A DNA stretch of 64,000 nucleotides from Dillenia suffruticosa. Its lineage: Eukaryota > Streptophyta > Magnoliopsida > Dilleniales > Dilleniaceae. The notes under the pieces were generated by a model that worked only from the letters and a program-made list of their open reading frames with translations, did not search any database and was not told the origin of the DNA. The position numbers and the translations under genes were made by a program. The stretch is from contig JAVTVX010000002.1 in assembly GCA_033439265.1 (NCBI GenBank), positions 10,576,174-10,640,173 of the forward strand. Direction: 5' to 3'. The first letter of the stretch is position 1. Every line of letters starts with the position of its first letter. Shown in pieces: positions 1 through 11,430 of the stretch.

Positions 1-559
1 CTGCTATATTTAAGTGAATATAGTTTTATGTTAAATTACCACTAAACAATCTTCTCGAGTGTTTGCTTCCCTTTTACCATTAATTTGGCCTTTTCTTTGT
101 TTTTTTTTTCCTACAGCTATATCTTTATGGGAAAATTGAGATTTTTTGAACGTCTTTTCATGTGGAAATGAAATCGTTGATCATATGAACTACATCGGGA
201 ACCCTAAGGACAAGCCCAACTTCAAATAGAAGCATAATGACAATATTTCAAGCATAGACTAGACCCATTTACTAATCAAGAATGCCGCAACACAAACTAG
301 TGTCGTATATCGGAGAAAACCCTTCACTTTGTATAAAGAGCCTCGACCGCTGGACCTCTCTACAGTGTCTATAGATCAAACCTAAGTGGTAGAGTGGCCT
401 TTCGTAAGTTTTGGCTTCTATCCATTATTATTTGCTGACACTGCAATCAACCCCACCTGCATATGCGGCTCACTAGATACAGATGAGATGCCGATCTCTA
501 TGACCCGAGTTAGGTCTATTTAAGGCCCCGCCGGATTCAATAACTATATATATATATAC
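1..559. other. Gene-free stretch left of viral fragment
   Basis: No gene is recognised. From about 180 to 540 the composition is less AT-rich than the surroundings. One plus-strand frame across it has only a few stops, but there is no recognisable motif and this is close to chance. A short TA run (about 546-558) follows a TATTTAAGG motif near 520-528, which resembles a TATA box. It may be outer sequence of the neighbouring pararetrovirus fragment, but that is a guess. Confidence 0.3.
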
Positions 560-1235
560 CCTTTAGATTCTCATATCATCCAACATCTCAAAAAATATAA
601 TAAAATCCTTCTTGAAGAAATTTTATTTATTCTAAAAGAAATCACTTCCAGAAAATATCTTATAAAAATTAAATATTATCTTAAAGTTTTAAAATTGATA
701 CGCTCGCTCTATTTGATACTGGAGCTGACAAAAATTGCATAAAAACAGATCTCATTCCAAAACGATTTCATGAGAAAACCAGTAAAAAACTATTTGCGGT
801 AAATAGTTCCAAAATGAATATAATTACCAAAATGGATACAAAAATCCAAAATGAAAGATTCATGATTCAAATAACTTTTGTCTTAATTTCTGATATCCGA
901 CAAACAGTGATACTAAAAACTCCATTTATCAATCTTATTACCCCTTATAAGGTTGAATATAATGAAATTAAATCTAAGACCAAAAATGAAAAACTCCTTT
1001 TTTTTTATTTTTAGAACCACCTAAAACCAGAAACTTAAATTTAATAAAAGCCGTTTCTATCCATGAGAACTCAATAAATCTTTTAATAGAGAAAAAATAA
1101 TTCGACATATCACACTTAAAATAGAATATTGATCAACAAAGGATTGAACAACAATTGCAAACTAAATCCATAAAACAAAAAATCTCTGATTTTCAGAAAA
1201 CAATCGAAAAAGAATTGAGATTCTTCCCAATTCTA
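560..1235 (+). pseudogene. Endogenous caulimovirid fragment: protease and start of RT
   Basis: Broken remnant of the polyprotein of an endogenous plant pararetrovirus (Caulimoviridae; closest in style to florendovirus/petuvirus-type elements). Seen: an aspartic-protease active site Asp-Thr-Gly-Ala-Asp coded at 715-729 with a following Asn-Cys-Ile. About 60 residues later comes the second protease block (Thr-Pro-Phe, then Leu-Ile-Thr-Pro-Tyr). A linker rich in Lys/Arg/Asn and a Gln/Lys/Glu-rich helical segment (about 1125-1210) follow, of the kind that precedes reverse transcriptase in this family. Breaks: the protease upstream block is in another frame (shift before about 700), a stop lies in the frame just after the active site, TAG occurs at 1012-1014, and further frame changes follow. 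No RT, RNase H, coat or movement domain is recognisable. Family assignment rests on motif order, not on a search. Confidence 0.62.
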
Positions 1236-2378
1236 TATATATATATTTTTACCATCGGTATTCATAATATACTCTAACTAATCCGATTCAAATATTTATA
1301 AAATTCTGTTTAAAAGACGACTCTCCTAATATAATATTTTTTATTTTTAAATTTTAAACTCAAAATTTGATTAAAAAATTTAATATTTTATTTCATTAAA
1401 TTGATTGTCCGTTAATATGATCATTTTGTTTTGAATATTATTGATATTTCACCTCAAATGACTGATGACAAAATTGAAAAAAAAATATCAGAATCTTGCG
1501 TAATCCCAAACGTATAACATGTTAAAAATTGCATTATTTTTTGCCTATACCCTAAAATTCCACCTTTTTACACCCATGATATGAAAATTTCTTAATATTA
1601 ATGTTTTTATATTTTAAAAATATTTTTTATTTTCAAAACATTTTAATATACTAAATTAATTTACATTTATATAAAAATTTTTATATATTTTTTTATAATT
1701 ATATATTTTTTCATATTTACTAAATTATATAATTATTTAAAATTTTTATATTAATTATCTTATGATTAACAATTATATTTTTTATTATTTAAGATTTTTA
1801 TTATAAAATATAATTATTATATTATTTTTATAAAATAATTAATATTTAGATAAAAATTTTTATATTTTTTATATTTTTTATATTTATATATTTACTCACG
1901 TTTTTATTTCCAGGTAAGATAGTTTTGTACCACAGCACCCTAATGTTGAGCGGCGCTTATAATTTATATCAAACAAGTTGAAATTGGATAATTGGATCAA
2001 GTAGCATTAATGTGGCCAAAAAGTCTTCTTGGGGAGATCTCAAATTGTCTTCGGTAGATTCAACAGTTTTTATTTTATTGGTATATTATTTTTAATAAAA
2101 TGAATTTTATTAATAAGAAATGCAAAGTTTCGCATATAAAAATAGTATTTCTGTATTAAAAAACTTAAATTATCATTATATCAAATATTAATAATTTTTC
2201 ACTAAAATTTTACAGTCTCCTCAACTTTCCCAAGCAATGCTAGTTTTATAACTTGACATAATTTTTAATGCTCTTTTCTTGCTCTTTCCCAAAGAAATGA
2301 TTGGGGTCGGGTGGAGGTTCTACCGCATGTGTACCATTAATATGGCCATTGCCCTATCCAAAGCCTAAAAATTAGTTC

Positions 2379-2381
<3 letters not shown>
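1236..2381. other. AT-rich intergenic DNA
   Basis: Very AT-rich, with long A and T runs and no coding signal on either strand. Around 1265-1345 short phrases resemble the SINE-like family seen at 11.2, 13.6 and 20.5 kb, too decayed to call. Confidence 0.5.

Positions 2382-2412
<31 letters not shown>
2382..2412. repeat. (GA)n microsatellite
   Basis: Uninterrupted GA dinucleotide run of about 15 units. It produces a false Ser-Leu repeat ORF on the minus strand. Confidence 0.9.
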
Positions 2413-2413
<1 letters not shown>

Positions 2414-3354
2414 ACTCCTATCCATCGATAGAGATGGGATCCCATACCAATAGGGACAACCATAGTGGCTGTCTGTTGATGAATGGCCAAAATAGAAATT
2501 TTGGATAAAAGATGGGAGATTTTTAATAATAGATATTTTCATTCTGTACGGTCGTAGTGATGTGAATCCGTTGGGTATAAAAATCTTAGAGTTCACGAAT
2601 AAATTAATTTAGCCCAAAAATCGTTTCAACGAATTATTTGAATCGGTGGAATTAAAGATCTCAACGCTTACCCTAAAGGAAGAAGAACCTAAAGTATATG
2701 ACCTTAGACTCGTTTCTCACTAGATCAAGAATCTTTGTATAAAGATAGAATGAATGACACCACAACTTAGATGGTTTGAAATATAGATTGATAAGTCAAA
2801 GAATTAAACAAAACTTCTATCTTGAATAAATTCAAAGTTCTCAAAAGAACATGATCGAACCCTCATAATTTTATTAATTCTCTTCAAAAATGTTGTTTTT
2901 TACACAATGTATAATGTCCTATTTATATCCTAAAAGTAAAAACTTAATTGACAACTAAAAATTTAGTAACTTCCTAAACAATAAAGAATTAAAAAACTAA
3001 AATATAAATTGTAAAAAATAAAAAATAGGAAACTAAATAAACCAAACTATTTTAACTAATTTTTGCTACTATTTTTCTTTATTTTCGTCATCTCTTGATC
3101 TTGGGTAATTTTGAATCTTTTATTCATCAAACTGGACTTGTATGATTTTCGTCCTCTCTTGATTTTGGGTAGTTTAGGTTTTTTATTCTTTCAACTGGAC
3201 TTGTATGAGTATAATTAAGATCTCTTTTGGTTTTTTATTTATTTGGATTTCAATTTCTTGTTGTAAAGCCCCTGAATTAAGTTATTTAGTGCTTTTTTGA
3301 ATTTTTTAACTCGGATCTTTGTCACATACCCAACTGAAACTTAAGTTAGATCTT
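2413..3354 (-). other. Non-coding 3' flank of Ty3/gypsy element, possible 3' LTR
   Basis: Lies directly downstream, in element sense, of the integrase end and is AT-rich and non-coding, which is where the 3' LTR of the minus-strand gypsy element should be. I could not find a matching copy upstream of gag (8.05-9.3 kb), so LTR status is inference. It contains an imperfect tandem duplication of about 60 bp at about 3088-3208. Confidence 0.35.
3088..3208. repeat. Two-copy tandem repeat, unit about 60 bp
   Basis: Two adjacent imperfect copies, each opening with a CGTC-TCTCTTGAT phrase and ending with the shared phrase AACTGGACTTGTATGA. They differ by a handful of substitutions. Confidence 0.75.
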
Positions 3355-4747
3355 GTGAATTCCTTGTAATCTTGATGATCTCATATTCCCCTTCTCTTGA
3401 GAAGGATTTGTCTTCAAATCGTCACCTACATCAAAAAGACTCAAGTCAGTAATATTGAAAGTAGACTAATATGATATTCACTGGTAAATCAAGTCTGTAA
3501 GCATTGTTGTTGATTCGTTCTAACATTTGAAAAAGACCATCTCCTCGGGGCAACAACTTGGAATGTTTTTGTGTCGGAAATCTTTCCTTCCGCATGTGTA
3601 ACCAAACCCAATCACCGGATTCAAAAATCAACTTGTGACGTCCCTTGTCAGCTTGCTTGATGTATTGTTCGGTTCTCCTCTCTATATTGAACCATACTTT
3701 CTCGTGAAGTTGCTTTACAAATTTTGTATTTTTTTTACCATCTAAATTCACTTGCTCAGAAATAGGTAGAGGTAAGAAATCCAAAGGAGTTAAAGAATTA
3801 AAACCATAAACAATTTCAAACGGTGAGAATTTAGTAGTAGAGTGAATATCACGATTATATGCAAACTCAACATGTGGCATATATTCTTCCCAAATTTTAA
3901 TATTTTTACTAATAACAGCCCTCAACAAAGTCGATAAAATTCCGTTGACTACTTCTGTTTGAACATCAGTTTGAGGATGACAAGTTGTTGAAAATAGAAA
4001 TTTCGTTCATAACTTTCCTCATAATGTCTTCCAAAAGTAACTCAGAAACTTAGCATCTCGATCTGAAACGATTATTCTATACATCCCATGTAACCTCACA
4101 ATCTCCTTAAAGAATAAATTCGCAATATGAAAAGCATTGTCAGATTTATGACAAGGAATAAAATGAGCCATATTAGAAAATCGATCTACAACTACAAAAA
4201 TCGAATCCCGTCCATATTTATTTTTAGTTAAACTCAAAACAAAATCTATCGAAATGTCAATTCAAGGTGAACTAGGAATAGGTAGGGGTGTATAAAAACC
4301 ATTATGTTGAATCTTAGATTTAGGTTGCCTACAAGTAATACATTTACCACAAAATCTCTCAATGTCTCGATTCATGTGTGGCTAATAAAAGTGCTATTAT
4401 AAAATTGCCAAGGTTTTGGCAACTCTAAAATGTCCCATTAACCCTCCACTATGAGATTCTCGAACTAACAAATCTCTTAATGAACAATTTGGTATGCACA
4501 ACTTATTTTCTCTAAACAAAAATTTCTCATGTCTATAGAATTTACACTTTACAGATTTTTCACAAGCACTATAAATTTCTCTAAAATCGTAGTCATCATG
4601 ATAAAGTTCTTTAATATGCTTAAAACCAAGAAATTTAGTATCAAGAGTAGAGATTATGGTATATCTGCGTGAAAGTGTATTCGCAACTATATTCTCCTTA
4701 TCTTGTTTATATCGAATGATATAAGTAAAAGTTTCGATGAATTCCAT
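3355..4747 (-). pseudogene. Ty3/gypsy RNase H end and integrase remnant
   Basis: Fragments 4747-4397, 4237-4019 and 3928-3446 together read as the RNase H tail, the integrase zinc-binding region (His and Cys positions near 4480-4340), the catalytic core (Asp-Phe, then Ser-Asp-Arg-Asp-Ala-Lys-Phe) and the C-terminal part with Pro-His-Val-Glu-Phe-Ala-Tyr-Asn-Arg and Gly-Asp-Trp-Val-Trp. They are separated by stops near 4396, 4270 and 4018 and a frame change near 3445. The polyprotein tail Phe-Asp-Val-Gly-Asp-Asp is still legible at about 3395-3430 in another frame. Confidence 0.9.
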
Positions 4748-4777
4748 ATATCGAGTATCTCTCTTATTTAATTTATG

Positions 4778-6262
4778 TTAACTTTTCAAATGTTTCAAGA
4801 ATTCATGATCCATACGAATCACAAATTCTTTCGACCACAAATAGTACTGCCATGTCTCCAAAACTCGAACAAAGGCGTACAATTCTTTATCATAGGTAGG
4901 ATAGTTAAGTGCAGCCCCGCTTAACTTCTCGCTAAAGTATGCAAGTGGTCTTTCATCATGTATAAGAACAATACCTATACCTACACCAAAAGTATCACAT
5001 TCAATTTCAAATGTTTTAGAAAAGTTTGGTAAAACAAGTAAAGGTGTATGAGTAAACTTATATTTAATAAGTTGAAACGCCTTCTCTTGCTCTTCACTCC
5101 ATTGAAATGCAATATTTTTTTTAATGATTTGTGTAAGCGGTGCAGCGATAGTGCTAAAATCTTTCACAAACCTCCTGTAAAAACTACCAAGATCATGAAA
5201 ACTTCTAACATTACCTATATTGGAGGGGGTCGGCCATTTTTGGATGGTTTTGATCTTCTCTTCATCCACATCGATACCTTTAGCACTCACAACAAAACCC
5301 AGAAAAACAAGTTTGTCGGTGCAGAATGTATACTTTTTGAGATTAGCATATAAATTTTCTTTTTTAAATATATCCAAAACTGAATGCAAATGTAAAACAT
5401 GATTATGCAAACTTTTGCTATATATCAAAATATTATCAAAATAAACAATTACGAATTTATCAATAAACGCATGCAAAACATGATTTATTGAGCGCATGAA
5501 TGTACTAAGAGTATTGGTCAATTCAAAGGGTATAACTAAACACTCAATAAACCCATATTTAGTTTTAAATACTGTTTTCCGTTCATCTTCTTTTTTCATT
5601 CGTATTTGATGATACCCACTTTTAAGATCAATTTTAGAAAACACACAAGCACCATGCAGCTCATCTAACATATCATCTAAATGAGAAATAGGGTATCGAT
5701 ATCTTACCGCTATGTTGTTGATTGCTCGATAATCAACACACATCCTACATGTCCCATCTTTCTTAGATACCAAAATCACCGGAATTGCATATGGACTCAT
5801 ACTTTCTCTCACATAACTTTTTCCATCTTCAACTTGTTTTTGAAGCTTTTTCGCCTCTTCTGGATTGCTTCTATATGCTGGACGATTTGGAATTGATGCA
5901 CCGGGTATGAAATCGATTTGATGTTCAATCCCTCGGATAGGTGGCAAACCTTGGGGTAATTTTTCAAGAAACACATCTTCGAATTCCTGTAAAAGAGAAA
6001 CAATAACATTCGGCAAAGAAGGGTTAAGTTGGTCAGTGCTTAAAAGGAATTCCTTGTACATAAGTACAATCATTGGCCGTTTTGAGAGTATCGTTCGCTT
6101 AATCTCACTTATTTTGGCATAGAAATTCTTTTGTTTTCTCTTGGATTTTACCTTATTGGTCGAACTTTTCTCTCTTTTCTCTTTCTCACCAAATTCGGCA
6201 TTTCTCTCTTCTTTTTCTTCTCTTAACCCATTTTGATCTTTTTGTTTCTGTTGTTCACTCAA
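4778..6262 (-). pseudogene. Ty3/gypsy reverse transcriptase and RNase H remnant
   Basis: The longest open stretch of the element (494 codons). An initial Glu/Lys-rich linker leads to the RT domain: Val-Ser-Lys-Lys-Asp-Gly-Thr, Asp-Tyr-Arg-Ala-Ile-Asn, [11 protein letters not shown], and the catalytic box. That box reads Tyr-Phe-Asp-Asn-Ile-Leu rather than Tyr-x-Asp-Asp, so the second catalytic Asp is lost. RNase H follows, with Phe-Glu-Ile-Glu-Cys-Asp near residue 425 and Tyr-Asp-Lys-Glu-Leu-Tyr-Ala. The frame ends at 4778 within RNase H and continues in the integrase part after a break. No antisense gene is supported here. Confidence 0.93.
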
Positions 6263-6324
6263 TTTTACAACCTTACTCGGTCTTCATAGACTTGTTTTGG
6301 TGTCATTATAGATACAATGATTTT

Positions 6325-6648
6325 TCATTGGTTGAACATAAATGAATATTTGTTGGTGAAACCATCATGTTGCACATGTCGATCAAATTGCCAAAACCTT
6401 CCTAACAAAATATGCCCAACCTGCATTGGCACTATATCACATAACACCTCATCTTCATATTTTCCAATCCGGAATGACACAACAACTTGTTTTGTAACCC
6501 TTACTTCTCTACTATCATTCAACCATTGTAGCTTGTATGGTTGAGAATGTTTAGTGGTTGACAAATTCAGCTTTTCCACTAAAGTCTTACTCGCAACATT
6601 AGTAAAACTACCACTGTCAATAATCAAAATGTATACCTTGTCTTTCAT
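6325..6648 (-). pseudogene. Ty3/gypsy aspartic protease remnant
   Basis: About 107 codons open. The retropepsin active site appears as Ile-Asp-Ser-Gly-Ser near residue 10, followed by Asn-Val-Ala-Ser and, about 70 residues on, the Ile-Leu-Leu-Gly-Arg block that marks the end of the protease fold. A Cys-Asp-Ile-Val-Pro-Met segment between them is typical of plant gypsy proteases. It lies between gag and RT with frame breaks on both sides. Confidence 0.85.
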
Positions 6649-6675
6649 ATGGCAACGAGTGTGAAAGATATTCTC

Positions 6676-8051
6676 TCATTGTACTTCTTCTTTATCTCCT
6701 CTGACTTGTAAGCTTAAGGCTCGACATATTACTAGCGCTAACATCTCACCATGTTCAACCCCATACTCCTCAGCTCCGATGGAAACGTCTTCCAATGGAG
6801 GCAAACAATCAATGCCACCTTCATCTTCAGACTCGATTGCACTATTTTCCTGAATCACCATAACTCGCTTGTTTAGACATTGGCTAGCTATATGTCCTCT
6901 TTCCTGACACCTAAAATATTTAATCTCACTAGATCGAGTTAAAGTAGGGGTTGACTTACTTTGAGAAGTCGTGGTGGAGATAGCTGGTTTATGTTCAGGC
7001 TTAACACTGGATATGGCTGAATTTTCTTCTTTTTTCGAGTAGCTCATTCTCCAAGATGTTGTATTAGGAATCTGTGGTGTTGGTTTTGGTCGTGTGTTGC
7101 CTCTCTTGATTGCCATATGTACTAAGTCTTGATTGCCATATGTAATAAGTCCTCTTGATTGCCATATGTGGTGGAAATAGCTGGTTTATGTTCAGGCTTA
7201 ACTCTTGATTGCCATATGTATTAAGTCCTCCAACTCTACATAATGGTGAAACTCGATCGTGTTGGCAATCTCTCGATATAAACCATTCAAAAATTTAGCC
7301 ATCGTCGCCTCTCTATCTACTTCCACATTGGCTCGAATCATAGTTATCTCCATCTCTTTGTAATACTTATCTACGTTTTGATTACCTTGGTGGAGACTCT
7401 ACAACTTGAAATATAAATCCCTATAGTAATGACTCAGCACAAATCGTCGTCTCATCACCCTCTTTATCTCACCCCCTTTATCTCACCCCAAGTTTTAATA
7501 AGTCGATCCCCATTCCGTCGTTTATTGATGCATAACTGATCCTACCATACAATTGCATAATCAGTAAACTCAATAACAACAAGTTTAACCTTTTTTAATT
7601 CGGAATAGCTATGACAATAAAAAACTAATTCAATCTTCTTTTCCCACTCAATATATGTTTCGGGATCACTTTTACCTTGAAATGATGAAATTTTCATCTT
7701 AATACTACATAAACTGTTGTCTACTCGATTATTAACTTCTCTATTTCGATCAAGTCCCCTATGACTACCCATTGACAACCTATCAAACTCCTCTTCTAAC
7801 CTATCCCCTTCAAACTCATCCACAACTTCAGTTTCTCTTTAATGAAACCTATTCCTCTTGGAGGGGGTTGGCACTATTGATGGTTGCCCCCTTTGCAACC
7901 CCTCTTCCACCCTATTCAACCTTTCATGTATAAGATATAACTCCCTCTTCATCATCCGTCCCATTTCCCCCATAAATACTTGTAGTTGTAGATTTGACCC
8001 AACTTATGATTGAACATCCTCACTTATATTATTTTTTTGATTTTGAGTCAT
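6676..8051 (-). pseudogene. Ty3/gypsy gag remnant
   Basis: Nucleocapsid/capsid precursor of the gypsy element. The likely start is the ATG at 8051-8049 (Met-Thr-Gln-Asn-Gln). A stop follows after about 15 codons and another near 7840. The capsid core (7823 to 7542) has the Phe-Gln-Gly-Lys-x-Asp-Pro-Glu and Trp-Glu-Lys-Lys blocks typical of plant gypsy gag. The zinc knuckle coded near 6880-6925 reads Tyr-x2-Cys-x4-His-x4-Cys: the first ligand Cys has become Tyr. Between 7116 and 7225 the reading frame is scrambled by a local duplication (separate entry). Cannot encode a working Gag. Confidence 0.85.
7116..7226. repeat. Nested local duplication inside gag
   Basis: The phrase TTGATTGCCATATGTA recurs about four times here (including the edge copy near 7108), with AAGTC spacers. 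Between two of the copies (about 7166-7200) sits a second copy of a segment found at about 6971-7005 in the same gag. So a 35-bp piece was copied about 195 bp away into a tandem array. Confidence 0.8.
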
Positions 8052-9206
8052 GATTGGAATATGCAAAACAATGTTAGAAAATAGGAAAGAAGCTCACCAT
8101 ACTTTCTCACGTATTTCACTCAAAAATAATGATTCACTCAAATCCACTCGTGTTTCACTCTTTGAATTTTGTTTTTATTTTTAATGAATTCTCTCTTACA
8201 TTTTACCACTATACTTCGCTTAGTCAAGTTCTTTATTGAAATCGAGAACTCAACGCAAAAATAATTGTCTTGTGAAATTCAATAATTTATATAGAAGAAA
8301 GTATAACAAGAAAAGTAAGAAGAAAAGAAAAAAATGAGAAATAAAGAAAGTAGTAAATTTTCAAAAAAAAATCTAAATTAGAAAGGAAATAGACAAGAAA
8401 TGAGATAAATAAGGAAGGTGAACAAATAAGGAAGGAGTTCATGAAAGGAGAACAAATATGGAAGGTTTGAATTTGGGTAAGTGCACAAATAAGGAAACAT
8501 TTCAATCCCAATCAAAAAATTTAGAAAATTCTAATTCAAACTTGATAATAACACTTTAGACCTTGCTAAATTTGAACAAAATCACAAAATGAATAATTAT
8601 CAATTTTGCAAAATTTGAAAGCTGTCATTTTTTTTTTCACGGCCTCTTCTTCTTTTTTTTTTTTCTTCGAATTAAAGAGCACCGAAGGGTGTTCTAACGA
8701 CGGTGTTATTACCAATGAGTTCTACAAAAGAGCATCGAAGGGTGTTCTAACGACGGAGAATCTGACACTCAAATTAGAGAGTGATTTTTGAAAGAAAAAA
8801 ACAGACCGAAAGAAATTACCCATGTGCTGTGTCCAAGTTCGGAGAGTATATGTGTGCATTCTTGGTTGATTGACCCGTTGACGTATATATAGTTACCGGA
8901 CGTAAGAGACGTACATCAACAAGGCGTTTAAACCCTAGCTTTCATACGAAAGTGTCCCGAAATTAATGAGATTATAATGAGAGAATCTGCAAGATTTCAA
9001 TGATCTTCAATTAGGAAAGTTGAGGCAATTACTCAAATTTTCCTTCATGCGTTAGAGGTCTCCCTTCCATTTACTGGAAATTCCTTCCATGTTTGTCAGA
9101 GAAATGAATATTTATCTTAGTGAGCCGGGGAATGATCACTGATCACCAAGTGAATGTTGCGACCAACCAACCGTTTACCAATTAGGGCACGATTGGTGCA
9201 CACACA
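8052..9206. other. Gypsy 5' leader and AT-rich flank
   Basis: Should contain the gypsy leader and 5' LTR, but I see neither a tRNA-complementary primer site nor a copy of the 2.4-3.35 kb sequence. The short ORFs here are low-complexity Phe/Ser translations of A- and T-rich DNA. Confidence 0.4.
8674..8757. repeat. Two-copy repeat, 30-bp unit, 53-bp period
   Basis: The 30-bp sequence beginning AAAGAGCAYCGAAGGG and ending CTAACGACGG occurs at 8674-8704 and again at about 8727-8757 with one mismatch. A 23-bp spacer lies between them. Confidence 0.85.
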
Positions 9207-9232
9207 AGAGAGAGAGAGAGAGAGAGAGAGAG
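9207..9232. repeat. (GA)n microsatellite
   Basis: AG dinucleotide run grading into GTGAGA repeats up to about 9247. Confidence 0.85.
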
Positions 9233-9247
9233 TGAGAGTGAGAGTGA

Positions 9248-11224
9248 GTTGATCGTGTCTATTCGTTTGGGAGATATATCCCATATTAACGACATATTTC
9301 AATCGAGACACCGCACAAGCGGGGGATTTGGAGGGTTTAAAGTCTCATGATAGTAACAAATTGAGCGGTTAGCCAATAGGGTGAATACTGCTAATCGAAC
9401 GATTGGGTCACCAAAAGTCATTCATTTCATTGCAGATCGGTTTCAAGCCCAATACGGTTTGAACCCCTTTGGCCATGCATCATCAAGAATAAATTGTAAA
9501 AGATAAGAAAAGAAAAGCTCGTGCCTTAATCTTAACTAGAGCTCATCAAAGAATTGGGAAGTAATACGTGACTGCAACACAAATCTAACTTTTTTAAAGG
9601 AGCTAAGAGGTTCTATCTACAGTAAACTTTTTCAATCGGTTTTTTTGTGATTATATGTTTTTTGTTGGGATATTTTTGTCTATTCATATATTGTAGTGCC
9701 TTAGAAAAAAAATATGTAATCCCTTATCATTGATCGGCTGTCCAAAACATTTATTTGAAGAGAGAGCTATGTGGCCCATTAAGGTTCGTTTATCATATTC
9801 TTGTAAGCTCTTTTAGCATTTTGAGAAAGTGAAACTCATCATTTTAAAATTACTTTAAAAGGGTGCACTCATGCCCAAATCAAAGCATCGTTTGTCATTT
9901 ATTTTTAATTTTTTATAATTTTATTTTATTTAGGAACAATTTTATCATCTTTGAAAGTTTTTTTCGATGAATACCAAAAGTTTGATAAATAGACTCCCAA
10001 TTATTTATATTTTTTCATAAATTTGATGAGTTATATTATATTCTACTCACATTTTTATTTCGCATCGTTAACTAAAAACTATTTAAATAAAAAATTTAAA
10101 AATTTATATAAAAAGTACTTATAAGCTATAAATACTCTCAAGATATATCCGAATAAAAAAAACATTCTCAAAGAAAGCTTAAATTTGAAAGAATTATTTA
10201 ATAAAATGGATGTATACAATCATGTTATGTTATGATCAATAAAAATGACATATTTTATAATTTGATTCATATTATAAAAATAATTTATTTATTTTTTATT
10301 TGTAAAAATCATATAAATTTGTTTTTCAAGATAGCCTGTGATATCTTTGATTAATATCTAATTTTCTTAAAAGAGTTAAGGGTCTTACTTACGGTGATAT
10401 TTTTCAGTTGGTTTTTTTTTTTTTTTTTTTCTGTAATTATGCGTTCTGTTTTTGGAGAACTTTTGTCTATCCATGTATTGTGGGTATAATTACTCCTAAT
10501 TTTATGAATTCAATGCTTCAACGTTTTCTTATCCCCATTTTTTTGTATTTAGTTAATAATTTTTATTGTTTTACTTTTATTCATCCGGTTTTGTTATAAT
10601 TATGTGATATTTTGAGATGATAGATTATGTATTTTTTCATTCGGTCTCAATTTTGGGTCATTGTCTGTGTGCTTTCAAAGATTGCATTTTAAACATATAT
10701 TTCTCTTTATCCATAAACAAATTTAATTATCTTATGAAATATTCATAATAAAATTATCATTTTCTCTTTTATTAAAGGATCAAAATCTTGAAACCACAGT
10801 AAGGTTAAACACATTTATAAATTAATTTAATGATAATAATATTCAACATTAATTATATTTAAATTATATTATTTGTGTTCTAGGGATTATAAGATACAAT
10901 ATCATTGTTTATCGAAAAAACAAAAAATAAAACAATCGTTTGCATCTATTGGCTATTCAAATTCGATGACAAATATATAATGGATAACTAAGAAAAATTT
11001 ATAAACAAACACTTTACTAACAAAAGAATACACAATCATATTTATACAACTATCAAATTATACATATCGATTCGAAATATTTAATCAAAATCTTATTGAA
11101 AAACATAATTCATGTTAATGATAATACAACTATCAAGAATCATTTCCCAATATAATTATTCTTTTTTAATTACGGCATAACTGTTGTATCAAATATCCAT
11201 ATCCTTTTTTATATTTAAACGTGA
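9248..11224. other. AT-rich intergenic DNA
   Basis: No gene signal. There is a T-run at about 10410-10430 and many imperfect A/T tracts. The 9310-9480 part is closer to average GC but matches nothing I recognise. Confidence 0.5.
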
Positions 11225-11430
11225 TTATTTTATTTCTTTTTTTTGGTCCCTTGAATTTGGTCAATCGTCGAGTATCCGGACCTTTACTCTGACTAATCTC
11301 AGCCGAGTTGCTGTCGGATCCCAATCGGGAGAAAACTCTCTTAACGTCATTTTTGTTACTACCAAAACTCGAACCCTGATTTTTTGTATGAGATGCTAGT
11401 GTCTTTCTCACCAAACCAACGAAACGTTGA
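11225..11430 (-). repeat. SINE-like repeat, copy A
   Basis: On the minus strand a GGTTCGAGTTTTGG phrase (plus-strand complement near 11365-11380) resembles an RNA polymerase III B box. The body at about 11268-11335 is clearly related to copy C at 20.5 kb and, more weakly, to copy B at 13.6 kb. The shared phrases include GAGTATCCG, TTTACTCTxACTAATC and AATCGGGA. It ends in a T-rich tract (A-rich in element sense) near 11235. Confidence 0.5.

Larger units (their letters stand above)
3355..8051 (-). mobile_element. Ty3/gypsy LTR retrotransposon, decayed
   Basis: Reads from right to left as gag (8051 to 6676), protease (6648 to 6325), reverse transcriptase and RNase H (6262 to 4778) and integrase (4747 to about 3355). 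This order (RT before IN) defines Ty3/gypsy. The gag and integrase wording matches a polyprotein type common in plant genomes; I did not assign a lineage. No primer-binding site, polypurine tract or LTR pair could be confirmed, so the true ends are unknown. Stops and frame breaks occur in every domain, and zinc-knuckle and RT catalytic residues are altered, so the copy is inactive. Confidence 0.9.

Noticed and set aside
144-524. A plus-strand frame with few stops left of the viral fragment
   Set aside because: Stop frequency is not clearly below chance and no motif is recognisable.
2413-9206. An LTR pair for the gypsy element
   Set aside because: By eye I found no matching sequence between the two flanks and no primer-binding site, so no LTRs were called.
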